Shown: positions 53,121-60,663 of the stretch, one piece after another | How the letters are laid out: every line of letters starts with the position of its first letter | How positions within the stretch are numbered: the first letter of the stretch is position 1 | Assembly: GCF_011045165.1 (NCBI RefSeq) | Contig: NZ_JAAKZI010000020.1 | Location: 1-64,000, forward strand | DNA from: Arthrobacter silviterrae | Lineage (GTDB): Bacteria; Actinomycetota; Actinomycetes; Actinomycetales; Micrococcaceae | Length of the DNA: 64,000 nt | Direction: 5' to 3' | Position numbers and translations under genes: made by a program | Notes under the pieces: generated by a model | Told to the model about the DNA's origin: nothing | What the model saw: only the letters and a program-made list of their open reading frames with translations | The model's database searches: none

Positions 53121-54682
53121 GGGGCGCCTGCCCGCCGCAGGCCCATGCCTGGTTTTCCGGAGGCAACGGAGCCGCCGCGCAACACTGCCTGCCCTGCCAC
53201 CAGGACGTCGTCAATTCCCACCGACTCGCCCAGCGGATCGTCATAGGTGGCTTGATCGGCCACGGCGAGCGGGTCGACAACCATGAGGTCGGCCACCCAG
53301 CCGGGGGAGACCCTGCCGCGCCGGCCGAGGCCGAAGCGGGCTGCGGGCGCCGTTGAAAGGTGGGCTGCTGCCTGCGGCCATGACCAGGTGCCGGTTTCAC
53401 GCACGTATTGGCGCAGGTACCGGGCGAAGGTGCCCCGGGCCCGCGGATGCGGGTGTGCGCCAATGAAGATGCCGTCGGAACCGCCCATGTGGCCCTCCTG
53501 GGAGAAGATGGCAGCCAATTCGGCGACGGGGCGCCGGTGCCGCACGGCCATGACGGCGTTGACCTCCAGACGTGACGCGGCCAGCACATCCAGGCTGAAG
53601 TCGATGGGGTCGGTGCCGGCGCGTGCGGCGGCTGCCTCGAGTGTCAGCCCGTGCGCCCAGGCATAGCCGGCGGCGCCGATGTGGGCGAGGGTGATCATGG
53701 ACAGCCAGTCCGGCCCCAGGCTGGCATTGCGCTTAATGGAGGGGAACCAGTCGCGGCGCAGGCGGGCCCGTTCGGCGGGGTCGTTCAGTGCCTTGACCAC
53801 CGTTTCGGCAGGCTGCACGGAGAGTTCGTGGGGCAGCAGCGGCATGGCCAGCAGGGTGCAGCCGCGGGTGTAGGGGTACGCGTCAAAGGTGGCATCCACG
53901 CCCGCGTCCCGGAGGTACCGCAGCTGGGCATCGATGATGTGCGCCTGTGCGTGGAAGTGCGATATGTGGATGCGGGCGCCAGATACGGACGCGATGTGGG
54001 CGATCTCGGAAATGCCCGCGGCCGAATTGGCCTCGTAGCCGCCCCTCATGTGCGTGACATACACGGCCCCGGCATCAGCCACCGGGGCACAGAGTGCGGC
54101 GATCTCATCCGCCGTGGCAAAGATTCCGGGCACGTAGTCCAGCCCCGTGGACAGGCCGACGGCGCCCTCCTGGAGCCCCTGCGTGACCAGGGCGGCCATG
54201 GCGGCCGTTTGGGAGGGGGTTGCAGGCCCGCTCGACCGCCCGCACACTTCCGCCCGGACGGTGCCCGCGGGAACAAGGTAGGCATAATTCAGCCGCGACC
54301 GTCCGTCAACGGCGCCGAGGAATGCAGCCACACCGCCGCCGCGGTAGTGCGGGTGCGCTCCGTTGATGGCCGCAAAATACCCGCCGGCGTAGCTGCCGTC
54401 GCCGGGTGCGTAGGAGACCCCGTCCTGCCCGGCAACCACCGTCGTCACCCCCTGTTTCAGGAGGGCCCGCTGGACTGCCTCGTCCTCGATGAAGCCGTCG
54501 GCGTGTGAGTGCACGTCAACAAATCCCGGCAGCACGTACCGTCCGCGGCAGTCGATGGTGTCATCGCCTGCCTGCGGGGGCAGGTCCCCGACCTCTGTGA
54601 TGGTCCCGCCGGCAATGCCGACGTCGGCCGTTCGCATTCCCTGGTCGTCTACGACGGTTCCGCCGCGCAACACCAAACGCAT
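53114..54682 (-). CDS. N-acyl-D-amino-acid deacylase family amidohydrolase
   Basis: 522 aa from the ATG at 54682 behind AAAGGAA. His58 and His60 (VDVHSHADG) are the entry metal ligands. ISHFHAQ and the late GSDGIFIGAHPHPRARGTF motif are also present. In D-aminoacylases a Cys ligand occurs in a GNCG motif; here the position reads AGQDG, with Asp87. The enzyme probably frees D-amino acids from N-acylated forms. It is followed by a D-amino-acid PLP enzyme and RidA on the same strand, which supports the D-substrate role. Confidence 0.85.
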   Translation of the reverse strand: MRLVLRGGTVVDDQGMRTADVGIAGGTITEVGDLPPQAGDDTIDCRGRYVLPGFVDVHSHADGFIEDEAVQRALLKQGVTTVVAGQDGVSYAPGDGSYAGGYFAAINGAHPHYRGGGVAAFLGAVDGRSRLNYAYLVPAGTVRAEVCGRSSGPATPSQTAAMAALVTQGLQEGAVGLSTGLDYVPGIFATADEIAALCAPVADAGAVYVTHMRGGYEANSAAGISEIAHIASVSGARIHISHFHAQAHIIDAQLRYLRDAGVDATFDAYPYTRGCTLLAMPLLPHELSVQPAETVVKALNDPAERARLRRDWFPSIKRNASLGPDWLSMITLAHIGAAGYAWAHGLTLEAAAARAGTDPIDFSLDVLAASRLEVNAVMAVRHRRPVAELAAIFSQEGHMGGSDGIFIGAHPHPRARGTFARYLRQYVRETGTWSWPQAAAHLSTAPAARFGLGRRGRVSPGWVADLMVVDPLAVADQATYDDPLGESVGIDDVLVAGQAVLRGGSVASGKPGMGLRRAGAPW

Positions 54683-54708
54683 GGTGGGTTCCTTTCGGGG
54701 GTCGACTC

Positions 54709-56016
54709 TTAGAAAAAGGTGCGGACCAGTTCGACGACGAGGTCGCTGTCCTGTGAGGCGGTCATGGGCAGGTAGTGCCACTTGTCGAATGTCGTGCAGG
54801 GATGCGAAAGCCCCAGGGAGACCACCGAACCAAGCCCCAGGTCCCGGCCGCTGTGCACCAGATAACTGTGCTGGTCGTTCATGGCGGGAATGCTTGAGCC
54901 GGCCAGCGGCGTCCAGGGGCCTTGCAGGTCCGGCGCCTGCCGGCGGGGGATGGGCAGCCCCTCGTCGAAGGGGAAGTCGCGCTTGCCGCCGTCGAGCAGG
55001 GAAAGGCCGGGCTCCGGGTGGGACACCACGCGGGCCATGCCGCGCATGGCCGGAAGCAGGCGGCCTGCCCCGGTCTGGCCCGCCCCGGCCTGGCCCGCCG
55101 GGCGTCCCTCGTCGAGCGGGGAAATCCGGCGGTAGAAGCCGTCGTCGTGCGTGATGTAGGCGCCGCTGCGCAACGTCCAGCGGGTGTGCGGGTCCGCAGC
55201 TACGGCGTCCGCGTACACCTCGGCGACAACGTCGAAGTAGGCGCTGCCGCCGGCTGTGACGAAAATGTCGCCGTCGTCGTACAGCCCGCCCAGCGCCTGG
55301 TGCAGTTCGAGTTGTTGCCGCAGGTAGCGCCGGACGTTCGCAAGTGTCTCCTCCGAGCGGTCGTGCCCGAGGGAACCTTCGTAACCGCCGACGCCGGCCA
55401 GGCGGAGCACGTCCGAGGCGGCGGCGAGCCGGGCCACCTCAAGGGCTTCGGCGACAGACCGTGCACCGGTGCGCCCGCCTTCCGCACCCAGTTCGACGCA
55501 CACATCCACCGGCCGGGGCAGCTCAACGCTGCGCAGGCCGTGTTCCATGGCCGCGATGGTGGCCACGGAATCTGCCCAGCAGACAAACCGGAACTGCGGA
55601 TCGGCCAGTTCACCGGCAAGGTAGCGCAGGGAGCGGCCGTCGACGACGGCGTTGGCCAGCATGATGGAGTCCAGCCCGAAACTGCGTGCGGTGCGCACCT
55701 GCCCCATGGTGGCCAGCGTGATGCCGGTGCTGTCCGCGTCGAGCTGCCGCTGCCACAGCTGCGGGGCCATGGTGGTCTTGCCGTGCGGCATGAGTTGCAG
55801 CCCCCGGGACGAACACCACCTGGACATGACGTCAACATTGTTGTCAATGGCTGACTGGTCCAAGGCAACCAGCGGCGTCCAGAATTCGGGGAGACGGGGC
55901 CGGGTGGCCAAAAATTCCGTCACGGTCATGCCAAACGCGCGTTCAGGGATCCCCTTGTCGCGCGGGGAAAGGCGTTCTTCCCCGAGTTCCTCCAGCCGCA
56001 GCTTCCTGGTTGCCAT
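54709..56016 (-). CDS. D-serine/D-threonine-type PLP enzyme (DSD1/alanine-racemase fold)
   Basis: 435 aa. The PLP lysine is Lys80 in LMPHGKTTMAPQ. The barrel includes CVELGAEGGRTGARS and GGSAYFDVV, and the C-terminal domain has SLGLSHPCTTFDKW, whose His and Cys match the zinc site of D-serine dehydratase/D-threonine aldolase relatives. It would degrade a D-hydroxy amino acid. The gene starts 13 nt after ridA. The start is the ATG at 56016 behind AGGGCAGGG. Confidence 0.85.
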   Translation of the reverse strand: MATRKLRLEELGEERLSPRDKGIPERAFGMTVTEFLATRPRLPEFWTPLVALDQSAIDNNVDVMSRWCSSRGLQLMPHGKTTMAPQLWQRQLDADSTGITLATMGQVRTARSFGLDSIMLANAVVDGRSLRYLAGELADPQFRFVCWADSVATIAAMEHGLRSVELPRPVDVCVELGAEGGRTGARSVAEALEVARLAAASDVLRLAGVGGYEGSLGHDRSEETLANVRRYLRQQLELHQALGGLYDDGDIFVTAGGSAYFDVVAEVYADAVAADPHTRWTLRSGAYITHDDGFYRRISPLDEGRPAGQAGAGQTGAGRLLPAMRGMARVVSHPEPGLSLLDGGKRDFPFDEGLPIPRRQAPDLQGPWTPLAGSSIPAMNDQHSYLVHSGRDLGLGSVVSLGLSHPCTTFDKWHYLPMTASQDSDLVVELVRTFF

Positions 56017-56029
56017 CCCTGCCCTGTCC

Positions 56030-56422
56030 CTACTTGCTTTCCGGAACGGCGGCGACCACGTCGATTTCCACCAGAATGCCTGCCAACTGCGACCCCACCG
56101 TGGTGCGCACGGGATAGGGCTCGGAGAAGAATTCCTGGTAGGCGTCGTTGAACTCGGCAAAGTCGGCCAGGTCGGCGAGGTGCACCGTGGTCTTGACGCA
56201 GTGGTCCATGGTCAGCCCCCGTTCCTTGAGGATGGCCTGCACATTGCGCAACACCTGCCGCGTCTGCTCGCCCACGGAATCGGGGACGGCTCCGGTGGCG
56301 GGGTCCTGCGGCCCGAAGCCTGCCGTGTAGAAGAACCCGTTTGCCTCAATGCCCTGGCTGTAGGGGCCGGCGGGCTGCGGGGCGTTGGTGGTGCGGAACG
56401 CGGTCTTCGGGGTGAAGTTCAT
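56030..56422 (-). CDS. ridA: RidA-family enamine/imine deaminase
   Basis: 130 aa. QPAGPYSQGIEANGFFYTAG and the C-terminal VRTTVGSQL with LVEIDVVA are family signatures. RidA proteins hydrolyse reactive 2-aminoacrylate-type intermediates released by PLP dehydratases. Its position just before the D-serine/threonine-type enzyme fits that clean-up role. The frame extends upstream, but the ATG at 56422 begins the conserved sequence. Confidence 0.9.
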   Translation of the reverse strand: MNFTPKTAFRTTNAPQPAGPYSQGIEANGFFYTAGFGPQDPATGAVPDSVGEQTRQVLRNVQAILKERGLTMDHCVKTTVHLADLADFAEFNDAYQEFFSEPYPVRTTVGSQLAGILVEIDVVAAVPESK

Positions 56423-56490
56423 GGATGGTCCATTTCTGTAGGTGGTGCGCGGTGGTGCGGCTGTGCGGATGGCGTTCCTTGCAGGCAAGG

Positions 56491-57825
56491 CTACGCGTGC
56501 AGCCGGCCTGCGTTCTCGACGTCGGGCCGGAACGAAGCATAGGCGGTTGCAACAATGCCGATGACACAGATGACGGCGGCGTAGACGATGACCGGCCACA
56601 CGCTCCCGAACGCCGCGGCGAGGGCTGTTGCGATCAGGGGCGCAAAGCCGCCGCCGATGGTGTTGGAAATCTGGTAGCCGATGTTGACGCCGGTGGTGCG
56701 TGCCTCGACGTCGAACATTTCAACGAGCATCGTCTGAAGGGTGCCCTGCATGGCCACGCCGGGAATGACGAAGCCGATGATCATGCCCAGCCAGATGAGT
56801 ATGGCCACCTCGGTTCCGTAGAGCACGAAGGCGGGGTAGATAAGCAGGGCAAAGCCTATGCAGCCGCCAATGTAGGTCTTGCGGCGCCCGATTTTGTCCG
56901 ACAGGGCTCCCCACAACGGGGCCGCGAAGATTTGGAGCACTCCCACGATCATGGTTCCGATGAATCCAACCTGGGCGTGGGTGCCCTTGGACACCATGTA
57001 GGCCAGACCGAAGGTCAGGATGATGTAGCCGGCGATGCTCTGCGGCAGTCCAATGAGGATGCCCAGTATGGCGTTCTTTGGGTGGCGGAAAACCTCCTTG
57101 AGGGGGGACTTGCGTTCCTGTGGCTTGTTGGCCCGGGCGGCGGCGAGTTCCTTGAACTCGTCCGATTCCTCCAGCTTGGAGCGCAGCACGATGGCCACGA
57201 CGGCCAGGACCAGTGCGAACACGAACGGTATCCGCCAGCCCCAGGCGATGAAGAACGAATGCGATCCGGCCCCGACCAGCGTCATGAGTCCGGCAGAGGC
57301 GACATTGGCGATTCCCGCGCCGCTGATCAGCAGCGCCCCAAACAGTCCGCGGCGGCCGGCGGGTGCGTGTTCGACAACCAGGGTCGCGGCACCGCCCATC
57401 TCGCCGCCCACGAAGAGGCCCTGGCACATGCGGAAGACCAGCAGCAGGATCGGGGCGGCAATGCCAATGGCATTGGTCGAAGGAATCAGGCCGATGGCTG
57501 CCGTGGAGAGGCCCATGCCGATGACGGTGATCATGAGTGCCGTCTTGCGGCCCAGCCGGTCGCCGATGTGGCCAAAAATGAGGCCGCCAACCGGGCGCAG
57601 CAGGAAGCCGAACGCGAAACTGGCGAAGGATGACAGTGTTCCCACGACAGCGTTGTCATTGGGGAAGAACACCGTGGGGAACACGGTGGCCGAGGCCAGC
57701 CCGTAGAGGTAGTAGTCGAAATACTCCATCAAGGTTCCGACCGCACCACCGGCAATGGTGCGGCGCTGTTTTGCCGAAATCGTCGATCTCCACGACGCTT
57801 GCTGCGCCTGGTGGGTTACTGCCAT
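56491..57825 (-). CDS. MHS-family MFS transporter of the D-amino-acid cluster
   Basis: 444 aa, 12 helices. AVGTLMEYFDYYLYGLASA, GHIGDRLGRKTA and CQGLFVGGEMGGAATLV match the metabolite:H+ symporter group, and ALSDKIGRRKTY is the second-half repeat. It is the first gene of the minus-strand cluster and divergent from the DauR-like regulator, so it probably imports the substrate of the deacylase or of the PLP enzyme. Confidence 0.85.
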   Translation of the reverse strand: MAVTHQAQQASWRSTISAKQRRTIAGGAVGTLMEYFDYYLYGLASATVFPTVFFPNDNAVVGTLSSFASFAFGFLLRPVGGLIFGHIGDRLGRKTALMITVIGMGLSTAAIGLIPSTNAIGIAAPILLLVFRMCQGLFVGGEMGGAATLVVEHAPAGRRGLFGALLISGAGIANVASAGLMTLVGAGSHSFFIAWGWRIPFVFALVLAVVAIVLRSKLEESDEFKELAAARANKPQERKSPLKEVFRHPKNAILGILIGLPQSIAGYIILTFGLAYMVSKGTHAQVGFIGTMIVGVLQIFAAPLWGALSDKIGRRKTYIGGCIGFALLIYPAFVLYGTEVAILIWLGMIIGFVIPGVAMQGTLQTMLVEMFDVEARTTGVNIGYQISNTIGGGFAPLIATALAAAFGSVWPVIVYAAVICVIGIVATAYASFRPDVENAGRLHA

Positions 57826-57903
57826 GGGAGCCTCCTTGCCCGCCTCAATGAATTCCTGGAGCCGCCGGCTGTGCCGCGACTTGTTTCAAATTAGCAGGGC
57901 TTG

Positions 57904-57943
57904 AACAATATGTCTACGGCTTTTACAATTTGTATATATTGTT
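57904..57943. promoter_or_regulatory. Dyad in the divergent transporter/regulator promoter region
   Basis: AACAATAT (57904-57911) and ATATTGTT (57936-57943) form a perfect 8-base dyad with a 24-base spacer, in the most AT-rich 60 bases of this part of the window. The spacing of 32 bases between half-sites is three helical turns. It probably overlaps promoters of both divergent genes and may be the site of the YheO/DauR-type regulator. Confidence 0.55.
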
Positions 57944-57964
57944 TCGTGCGTATAGGACTGACAT

Positions 57965-58723
57965 ATGACTGAGGACTTTATGGCGGCGAGTGCAGCCCCT
58001 GCCGGCGTGGACCAGTTGGCCCACATGGGGACCTACGAGTCCGTGGCCGACATTTTGGTGGTGTTCCGGCCTGTCATGCACGCCATGGCTGCTGCCGCCG
58101 GACCGGGCTGCGAGGTGGTCCTGCATGACCTCTCGGCCCCGAATCCGGATCTCCGCCACACCATTGCGGCCATTGAGAACGGGCATGTCACGGGGCGTGA
58201 GATAGGGGGCCCGTCCTCGAGCCTGGGCGCAAGCGTGATCCACAACCAGTCTGCTGACCACAACGCCTTTGGCTACCGGGGCATCACCAGCGACGGGCGC
58301 CAGCTGCGCTGCTCCTCCGTGTATTTCCGCAACGCAGCCGGGCGGATCATTGCCGCCCTGTGCATCAATGTCGACGTCAGCGCCATCCACCAGGCGCGGG
58401 CCATTCTGGGCGGACTCCTGCCGCAGGAAGCGGCGAGTTTCCCGGAACAGCCCAACGAATATTTTGGCCGGGACCTGGTTTCCGTGATGGATGTGATGAT
58501 TGCCGAGGCCATCCGGGAAGTCGGCAAGCCGGTGGGGCAGATGAGCCGGGATGACCGCATCGCTGTGCTCACCACCTTGGACCAGCAGGGGGTGCTGCAG
58601 ATGCGCAAGGGCATTGAAAGGATTGCGGCGCGCCTGGACATCTCCAGGGTCACCGCCTACTCCTACCTTGACGAGGCCCGCAGCCAGGGCCTGGACCCGG
58701 CCGCGGCCGCTGCGGAACGGTAG
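57965..58723 (+). CDS. DauR/YheO-type regulator (PAS-like plus HTH)
   Basis: 252 aa. The N-terminal YheO PAS-like domain (about 22-145) has GPGCEVVLHDLSAPN, TGREIGGPSSSLG and NAAGRIIAALCINVDVS. The C-terminal helix-turn-helix (about 190-245) has RIAARLDISRVTAYSYLDEA. DauR of Pseudomonas controls D-arginine catabolism. The adjacent D-amino-acid genes support a similar role, but the ligand is unknown. The start is behind AGGACTGAC. Confidence 0.88.
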   Translation: MTEDFMAASAAPAGVDQLAHMGTYESVADILVVFRPVMHAMAAAAGPGCEVVLHDLSAPNPDLRHTIAAIENGHVTGREIGGPSSSLGASVIHNQSADHNAFGYRGITSDGRQLRCSSVYFRNAAGRIIAALCINVDVSAIHQARAILGGLLPQEAASFPEQPNEYFGRDLVSVMDVMIAEAIREVGKPVGQMSRDDRIAVLTTLDQQGVLQMRKGIERIAARLDISRVTAYSYLDEARSQGLDPAAAAAER

Positions 58724-58778
58724 GGAAATATGCCACGTGCAGCCGGGACCAACTGACCCAAACGGGTGTATGGTTCAA

Positions 58779-58809
58779 AAATCCCCGGTCCGACGCCGAA
58801 CGGGGGTTT
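58779..58809 (+). terminator. Hairpin between the DauR-like and kinase genes
   Basis: AAATCCCCG (58779-58787) pairs with CGGGGGTTT (58801-58809), with one wobble pair and a 13-nt loop. The 3' arm ends 2-3 nt before the kinase ribosome-binding site AAGGAG. It may terminate transcription of the upstream gene or influence translation of the kinase. Confidence 0.45.
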
Positions 58810-58824
58810 GTGAAGGAGCATCCC

Positions 58825-60663
58825 ATGACGCAAAATGGGCTTGGCATCGAATCGTGGCCGCCTCCGGTCGCAGCGCTGCTCCTGGACCTGAGCGCGGATT
58901 TGGCCTGTGTGGCTGGCTATGACGGCATTTTCCGGGAAGCCACGGGCGACTGGGAGGGGCTCCTTGGCTGGACGGAAGAGGATTTGTTCTCCCGCCCCTT
59001 CATGGGTTTTGTGCACGGGGATGACGCCCAGGCCACGACGGAACAACTGGACGCCGCACGGGGAGGGACCGGCATCGTCCATTTCCAAAACCGCTTCATT
59101 GCCGCAGACGGGTCGAGCCGGTGGCTGTCCTGGACAGCCGTCGGAATGCCCGGGGAGCAGGCCTTCCGGGCCGTGGCGCAGGACCTCACGCCGAAGCACG
59201 ACGCCGAAGTGCGCGGACGTGAGAGCGACCAGCGCTACCTGGACCTCATCGAGTCCGCCCACGACATTGTCCAAAGCATCCTGCCCGACGGCCACTTTGA
59301 TTTCGTCAACCGCGCCTGGCACGACAACCTCGGCTACACCCTTGAGGATCTGCCCGGGCTGACCCTTTTCGACATCGTCACCGAGGCCGACCACGAACAC
59401 TGCTCCATCCTCATTGCCCAGATCATGAGCGGAATGTCCTTCGACCAGGTGGAGGTGACGTTTGTAGCCAAGGACGGGCACACCTTTCCTGTCGAGGGGA
59501 ACGCGACAGGGAGGTTCCGGGACGGGCAGTTCGTTGCTACGCACACCTTTTTCAGGGATGTGAGCGACCGAAAGAAGGCGGAGGCACTGCAGGCCGCCTA
59601 CCGGCGCCAGTTGGAGGATGAGGTCGCGGAACGTTCCGCAGCGCTGGTCCAGAGCGAAAAGCTGGCCACCCTTGGGCGCCTCAGCGCAGGCATGGCCCAC
59701 GAACTGAACAATCCGGCCGCTGCTGCGCGGCGCGGGGCGGCACTCCTGGAAGAAACCTTTTCCAGGACCTGCTCGGCCCTGCTCACCCTGGCCCGCGCAA
59801 CGCAGGACCCCGCCGAAGCCAAGCAGCTTGCCAAGCTCATGGAAGCCGCCGCGGCACACCCAACGGACTCCGGCCGGCTGGATCCGCTGGACCGGGGCGA
59901 CCGTGAGGACGAGGTGGGGGACTGGCTGGCGGCCCACGGGCTCGCCGATTCCTGGGAGGCTGCGGGCTCCCTTGTCGAACTGGGGATGGCCGCGGCGGAC
60001 CTTGACGGGTTGGCAGCAACGTTCGCCCCGGGCCGCCTGGAGGCAGCGATCACGGCCCTGTCGGAGGCGCACAACGCGTATGGCCTCATCGCCCAGATCG
60101 GGCACGGGTCGGCACGCATTTCGCAGATCGTGGGCGCGCTCAAGGACTACAGCTACATGGACCGCGCACCTGTGCAGGATGTCGACGTCCAGGAAGGGCT
60201 CAACGGAACGCTCGTCATGCTCGCGTCCAAGCTCAGGCTGGGCATCGAGGTGGTCCGCGACTACGGTGCCGATGTTCCCCGCATCGAAACCCTGGGCAGC
60301 GAACTGAACCAGGTGTGGACCAACCTCATTGACAATGCTGCCGATGCGATGGACGGTGCCGGGCACCTGACCATCCGCACCCGGACCGCCGAAGGCGGGG
60401 TCGCCGTCGAGATCGAGGACGACGGGCCCGGCATTCCGCCCGAGGTGGTGGGGAAAGTGTTTGAACCGTTCTTCACCACGAAGCCCCCGGGCCAAGGAAC
60501 CGGGCTGGGGCTGAGCATTGTCTCCAACATGGTCCGGGGCATGGGCGGCACCATTGACGTGGTGTCTGCGCCCCGGCACACCGTGTTCCGGGTGTGGCTG
60601 CCGCTTCGGCTGCCCGACACCGGAGCCGCCGCGGGTGACACGCACAACGGGAGGCCGGCATGA
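58825..60663 (+). CDS. Soluble PAS sensor histidine kinase
   Basis: 612 aa from the ATG at 58825, which has AAGGAG 7 nt before it; the GTG at 58810 lacks one. Two PAS modules (about 15-125 and 135-250), a coiled-coil linker (250-275), then the phosphorylation site His292 in GMAHELNNPAAA. After an unusual 130-residue helical insert, a HATPase domain (about 475-595) carries NQVWTNLIDNAADAM, DDGPGIP and GQGTGLGLSI. There is no membrane segment, so it senses a cytoplasmic signal. Its stop overlaps the next start (ATGA), tying it to that protein as cognate partner. Confidence 0.9.
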   Translation: MTQNGLGIESWPPPVAALLLDLSADLACVAGYDGIFREATGDWEGLLGWTEEDLFSRPFMGFVHGDDAQATTEQLDAARGGTGIVHFQNRFIAADGSSRWLSWTAVGMPGEQAFRAVAQDLTPKHDAEVRGRESDQRYLDLIESAHDIVQSILPDGHFDFVNRAWHDNLGYTLEDLPGLTLFDIVTEADHEHCSILIAQIMSGMSFDQVEVTFVAKDGHTFPVEGNATGRFRDGQFVATHTFFRDVSDRKKAEALQAAYRRQLEDEVAERSAALVQSEKLATLGRLSAGMAHELNNPAAAARRGAALLEETFSRTCSALLTLARATQDPAEAKQLAKLMEAAAAHPTDSGRLDPLDRGDREDEVGDWLAAHGLADSWEAAGSLVELGMAAADLDGLAATFAPGRLEAAITALSEAHNAYGLIAQIGHGSARISQIVGALKDYSYMDRAPVQDVDVQEGLNGTLVMLASKLRLGIEVVRDYGADVPRIETLGSELNQVWTNLIDNAADAMDGAGHLTIRTRTAEGGVAVEIEDDGPGIPPEVVGKVFEPFFTTKPPGQGTGLGLSIVSNMVRGMGGTIDVVSAPRHTVFRVWLPLRLPDTGAAAGDTHNGRPA

